Shown piece after piece: positions 60,878-64,000 of a DNA stretch of 64,000 nt. A program made the position numbers and the translations under genes. The stretch comes from Brucella sp. 21LCYQ03 (GTDB taxonomy: Bacteria; Pseudomonadota; Alphaproteobacteria; Rhizobiales; Rhizobiaceae). The stretch is from positions 21,147 through 85,146 of the forward strand of contig NZ_JAMJWE010000015.1 in the NCBI RefSeq assembly GCF_023554105.1. The letters are read 5' to 3'. Below the pieces are notes generated by a model. The model was not told the DNA's origin. It saw only the letters and a list, made by a program, of their open reading frames with translations, and did not search any database. The number at the start of each line of letters is the position of its first letter. Position 1 is the first letter of the stretch.

Positions 60878-62413
60878 ATGAACATTGCTCAATTCCTGCC
60901 ATCAATCGCCCTGCAATATGGAGACAGGCCCGCCGTATCCAGCGGCGCCAAGCTGCTTTACAGCTATGCTGATCTTGAGAGACGTGTCGGACAACTGGCC
61001 TATCAGCTTCGTCACAAATTCGGTCTCGGGGTCGGCGACCGTGTCGCGCTGGCGATGACAAATGGTCCAGCCTACATCGAAGTTCTGCTGGCCTGCTGGC
61101 GCGCCGGACTGTGCGCAGTTCCCATGAACCCGAAGCTTCATACCAAGGAGTTGCTCTACATTATCGAAAATGCGGAGGCTTCTGTTTGTTTTGCCACCGA
61201 GGACCTCGCGACGGGACTGGCGGCTGGAACGCCAGCCTGCCTGAAACATGTGATCAATGTCGATGGTGAGCCATTCCAGTCGCTGGCATCCGGGCCGTCG
61301 CTTGCAACGGTCGACGTGAATGGGTCCGATGTGGCCTGGTTGTTTTACACTAGCGGTACTACGGGCCATCCCAAGGGAGCTATGCTCAGCCATGGCAATC
61401 TGCTTGCAATGACCCTGCGCTACTACGCCGACATCGAGCAGGTGTCGGAAAAGAGTTGCTACCTACATCTTGCGCCGACGTCGCACGGTGCCGGGCTTTA
61501 TGCATTGCCCCATTTGATGAAGGGGTCAAATCAGGTAATTCCAGTCAGCCGTGGCTTCGATGTTGACGAACTGATCGATCTTCTTGGGACATACGAAGGT
61601 GTCACCTTTTACGTCGCGCCCACCATGCTGACCAGACTCACCAATCATTCCCGGGTGGGTTCGATACCCGTCGAACACATCAACACCATCTTCTATGGCG
61701 GTGCCCCGACTTACGTCGAGGACATCAAGCGTTCCATTAATGTTTTCGGGCCGAGGCTCTACCAAATCTACGGACAAGGGGAGTCCCCGATGACCGGCAC
61801 TGGTTTATCGAAAACCATGCACGTCGACGCCTCGCATCCTGCATATGAGCAGCGTCTGGCGAGCGTCGGCATTCCGAGGACGGGTATGGAAATCCGCGTT
61901 GTAACTGCGGACGGTGAGGATTGCACAACCGACGAACTCGGAGAGGTAATTTTCCGCAGCGACGTAACGATGCTGGGATACTGGAAGAATGAGGAAGCAA
62001 CGCAAAAAGCCATCCAGAATGGATGGCTTTACTCGGGCGACATTGGATCACTCGACAGGTGGGGCCTTCTCACCTTGCGGGATCGTTCAAAAGACGTCGT
62101 GATCAGCGGCGGAAGCAATATCTATCCCCGTGAAGTCGAAGAAATATTGCTGATGGACGAGCGCGTTCTGGAAGTTTCGGTCGTGGGCAGACCTCATCCG
62201 GATTGGGGCGAGGAAGTCGTCGCCTTTGTCGTGCCACGTCCTGGTCAGACGATTGTCGAGAGCGATCTGGACAAGCTTTGCCTTGATCACATAGCCCGGT
62301 TCAAGCGTCCAAAGGACTATATCGTTCTCGACGCCTTGCCAAAGAGTAATTACGGCAAGATCCTGAAATCCGAGTTGAGAAAACATTTTCAGCCGACCGG
62401 GCTGCAAGCATGA
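60878..62413 (+). CDS. AMP-dependent acyl-CoA ligase (511 aa)
   Basis: ANL-superfamily ligase: FYTSGTTGHPKGAMLSHGN, YQIYGQGESPMTGTG, WLYSGDIGSLD, LRDRSKDVVISGGSNIYPRE and the lysine in LPKSNYGKILKSE. Complete and of normal length. Third ligase of the window, different in wording from those at 5008 and 30581, so each probably activates a different acid in the pathway. Starts 11 bases after the thiolase and overlaps the next gene by four bases. Confidence 0.92.
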   Translation: MNIAQFLPSIALQYGDRPAVSSGAKLLYSYADLERRVGQLAYQLRHKFGLGVGDRVALAMTNGPAYIEVLLACWRAGLCAVPMNPKLHTKELLYIIENAEASVCFATEDLATGLAAGTPACLKHVINVDGEPFQSLASGPSLATVDVNGSDVAWLFYTSGTTGHPKGAMLSHGNLLAMTLRYYADIEQVSEKSCYLHLAPTSHGAGLYALPHLMKGSNQVIPVSRGFDVDELIDLLGTYEGVTFYVAPTMLTRLTNHSRVGSIPVEHINTIFYGGAPTYVEDIKRSINVFGPRLYQIYGQGESPMTGTGLSKTMHVDASHPAYEQRLASVGIPRTGMEIRVVTADGEDCTTDELGEVIFRSDVTMLGYWKNEEATQKAIQNGWLYSGDIGSLDRWGLLTLRDRSKDVVISGGSNIYPREVEEILLMDERVLEVSVVGRPHPDWGEEVVAFVVPRPGQTIVESDLDKLCLDHIARFKRPKDYIVLDALPKSNYGKILKSELRKHFQPTGLQA

Positions 62414-63267
62414 ATGAAGCGGTGGATTTCCATGAAGAAAGCCGGGGGTTACACAAGCTTCTCGATGGGAAAATGGAGATACTTCAACACCTTCCCACGC
62501 AATTCAAGCAGTGGACCATTGCTGACATCGTCCGGCACCTGCATGCATGGAACCTGGCAGCGTTACTCACCACCCGTAGCGCGGTAGACTTTGAGACCTA
62601 TTTCACTCGGGCAAGGCCATATATAGAGCAACAGAACGTGCGGCAGTTCGAGCGCGGCGAGTTTGGCGGGCTTTACGGCGCTGGCCTGCTTGAGGAGTGG
62701 TGGCTTGGCGCTGAACAGGTCACCGCGACGTTTCGAAGTATAGATCCCCGACAGCGGTTAAGCTGGGGTGGGCCCTCTATGAGCGCAAGATCCTGCATCT
62801 CCGCTCGGCTCATGGAAACGTGGGCGCACGGGCAGGCGATATATGATTTGCTTGGTATCGAGCGGCAGGAAACCGACCGGATCAAGAGCATTGCGGTTCT
62901 GGGAATGAACACGTTCGGATGGAGTTTTTCCGTCAAGGGAATCGAGCCCCCCGCCCAGCGACCGAGTGTCCGCCTGACTGCGCCGTCGGGGGCAGAATGG
63001 GCCTGGATTAACGAGCACAGCGAAGATGCCATATGCGGCGATGCGGTAGCCTTTTGCCAAGTAGTTACCCAGACACGGAATATTGCCGATACATCATTGA
63101 TTGTAGTCGGTAGCGATGCCAAACGGTGGATGGATATCGCACAGTGCTTTGCCGGACCGCCGAGCTATCCACCGCTTCCAGGCACGCGCCGATATAAGGC
63201 GGCCGAGGACGTTTTTCCAGTTGATGCCTGGCCGTCAGGAGGGTTTGGAACCGAGCGGGGGATGTAG
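62410..63267 (+). CDS. DinB/MDMPI-fold protein of the TIGR03084 type (285 aa)
   Basis: Mycothiol-dependent-maleylpyruvate-isomerase-like metal-binding fold: WTIADIVRHLHAWN and METWAHGQAIYDLLG supply the His and Glu positions expected for the DinB metal site, and a C-terminal domain (GAEWAWINEHSEDAICGDAVAFCQV, in part) follows. This family is best known from actinobacteria, some members linked to steroid and fatty acid catabolism. Reaction unknown. It overlaps the ligase (ATGA), so it serves the same step or metabolite. Confidence 0.75.
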   Translation: MNEAVDFHEESRGLHKLLDGKMEILQHLPTQFKQWTIADIVRHLHAWNLAALLTTRSAVDFETYFTRARPYIEQQNVRQFERGEFGGLYGAGLLEEWWLGAEQVTATFRSIDPRQRLSWGGPSMSARSCISARLMETWAHGQAIYDLLGIERQETDRIKSIAVLGMNTFGWSFSVKGIEPPAQRPSVRLTAPSGAEWAWINEHSEDAICGDAVAFCQVVTQTRNIADTSLIVVGSDAKRWMDIAQCFAGPPSYPPLPGTRRYKAAEDVFPVDAWPSGGFGTERGM

Positions 63268-63398
63268 ATGTGGAGTTGTCCGGCAGTTGCGTTGATCAAC
63301 GTTGAAAAAATGATCTTCCACTTCATTGGGGACACACTCCGCCCATATATCACCAATACGATTTATTTCTCGGTTGTTATTGAGCAGAGGACGGCCGA

Positions 63399-63953
63399 AT
63401 GAAGTTTGAATTTCGCCATTTGCGATATTTCCTCGCGGCGGCGGAACAACGGAGCTTCAGGCGTGCTGCGCGCGCCCTATCCGTCGAGCCTTCGACGGTT
63501 AGTCGGCGCATCCGTGATTTGGAGGATGAAATTGGCGCTGCCCTGTTCATTCGCGGGCATGGCGGCGTCAGCCTTACGGGTGCGGGCGAGCGATTCATCG
63601 GCAGGGTGCGCAAGGCGCTGAACCATCTCGCCCGTGCAGCCGCAGATGTTGACGTCGTCGGGCGGGGTCAGGAGGGCGTTGTTCGGATTGGTCTGATGTC
63701 CTCGATGGCCTCCGGCTTCATTGCCAATTTGGTGGACACATACGGCGAGAGCCATGTGGGAGTGCAGATTGATTATGCGGAAGGAGATGCGGCGGACCAT
63801 ATCACGGCGGTTCGGCAGCATCGACTGGACGTCGCGTTTCTGACGGGAGGTCCAGCGGCCGAGGGTTGCGATCTTGCGCATCTTTGGAATGAACGCATCT
63901 ATGTAGCGATGTCAGAAAAGCACGAACTGGCCGAGATTGTTGATTGCCGCTGA
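63399..63953 (+). pseudogene. LysR-family regulator truncated after 184 residues
   Basis: LysR regulator: helix-turn-helix FEFRHLRYFLAAAEQRSFRRAARALSVEPSTVSRRIRDLE (in parts), VSLTGAGERFIG, then the start of the effector domain (VVRIGLMSSMASGFIANLV, VAFLTGG). The family is about 300 aa; here it ends after YVAMSEKHELAE in a short foreign tail. The sequence that follows carries repeated GACCCA motifs typical of an insertion-sequence end, so the gene appears to be cut by an insertion. DNA binding may survive, ligand sensing should not. Confidence 0.75.
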
Positions 63954-64000
63954 GAACTGACCCAGTTTGGGGTGATATTTCCATTTAGAATTGACCCATG
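63941..64000. mobile_element. Probable end of an insertion sequence (IS21-like), cut by the window edge
   Basis: Begins with TG, interrupts the LysR frame, and contains two near-identical 12-mers, AGAACTGACCCA (63953) and AGAATTGACCCA (63987). Tandem repeats with GACCCA near the tips are seen in IS21-family ends. The transposase lies outside the window. Confidence 0.5.

Noticed and set aside
1..64000. tRNA, rRNA, CRISPR or phage genes
   Set aside because: None seen on either strand by reading; no repeat-spacer pattern and no structural phage proteins.

Overview
ORGANISM. The window reads as an accessory catabolic region of an alphaproteobacterium, most likely of the order Hyphomicrobiales (Rhizobiales). 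The etfB/etfA pair, the IS66 element and the double-hairpin intergenic repeats point that way; the genus cannot be fixed from sequence alone. Nearly every gene encodes a CoA-thioester enzyme, an oxygenase or its redox partner, or an importer. No rRNA, tRNA or CRISPR was seen.

CENTRAL OBSERVATION. The region looks like a self-contained sigma-54 regulon. It carries its own rpoN-type sigma factor (10578-11957) and one PAS/AAA+/Fis enhancer-binding activator (8728-10362). Thirteen -24/-12 elements of the form TGGCAY-N5-TTGC (one with a single mismatch) lie at the heads of the transcription units, each pointing into its unit: minus strand at 8694, 23061, 28167, 47433 and 58212; plus strand at 10484, 13237, 16314, 28379, 35259, 47644, 58422 and 59460. 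Three of the intergenic regions are divergent promoter pairs.

LAYOUT. 1-8658 (minus): overlapping operon of a class III CoA-transferase, BadI-like ring-cleaving hydrolase, acyl-CoA ligase, enoyl-CoA hydratase, SDR, acyl-CoA dehydrogenase and two 3-hydroxyacyl-CoA dehydrogenases. Together these resemble the cyclohexanecarboxylate (ali/bad) route. 8728-13139: activator, rpoN and a second CoA-transferase. 13372-18670: KstD-like flavoprotein, Rieske oxygenase, VOC proteins and Rieske ferredoxin. 19002-21812: an intact IS66 element with an 8-bp target duplication. 21848-28065 (minus): outer-membrane barrel, ferredoxin and a branched-chain-type ABC importer. 28472-34871: MaoC hydratase, cysteine-less thiolase-like protein, DUF35 partner, ligase, ferredoxin reductase and MFS permease. 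35331-39802: LasC-type flavin epoxidase, epoxide hydrolase, HpcH aldolase and aldo/keto reductase. 39954-41659: etfB and etfA, followed by a broken methyltransferase. 42670-47358 (minus): GMC oxidoreductase, zinc alcohol dehydrogenase, ferredoxin and P450. 47718-52397: SDR, isocitrate-lyase-family enzyme, aldehyde dehydrogenase and a second barrel. 52823-58146 (minus): thiolase, SDR and a tripartite tricarboxylate transporter. 58592-63267: crotonase, thiolase, ligase and DinB-fold protein. A LysR gene at the right edge appears cut by an insertion sequence.

HOW IT MAY WORK TOGETHER (inference). An alicyclic, perhaps terpenoid or steroid-like, compound is imported by one or more of three transport systems. 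It is oxidised by the P450, the Rieske oxygenase and the flavin epoxidase, with ferredoxins probably reduced by the single reductase at 32248. It is then converted to carboxylates, activated by several ligases and CoA-transferases, desaturated, hydrated, ring-opened and shortened by thiolase and retro-aldol steps. Electrons from the acyl-CoA dehydrogenase would pass to the EtfBA pair. The substrate itself cannot be named from the sequence.
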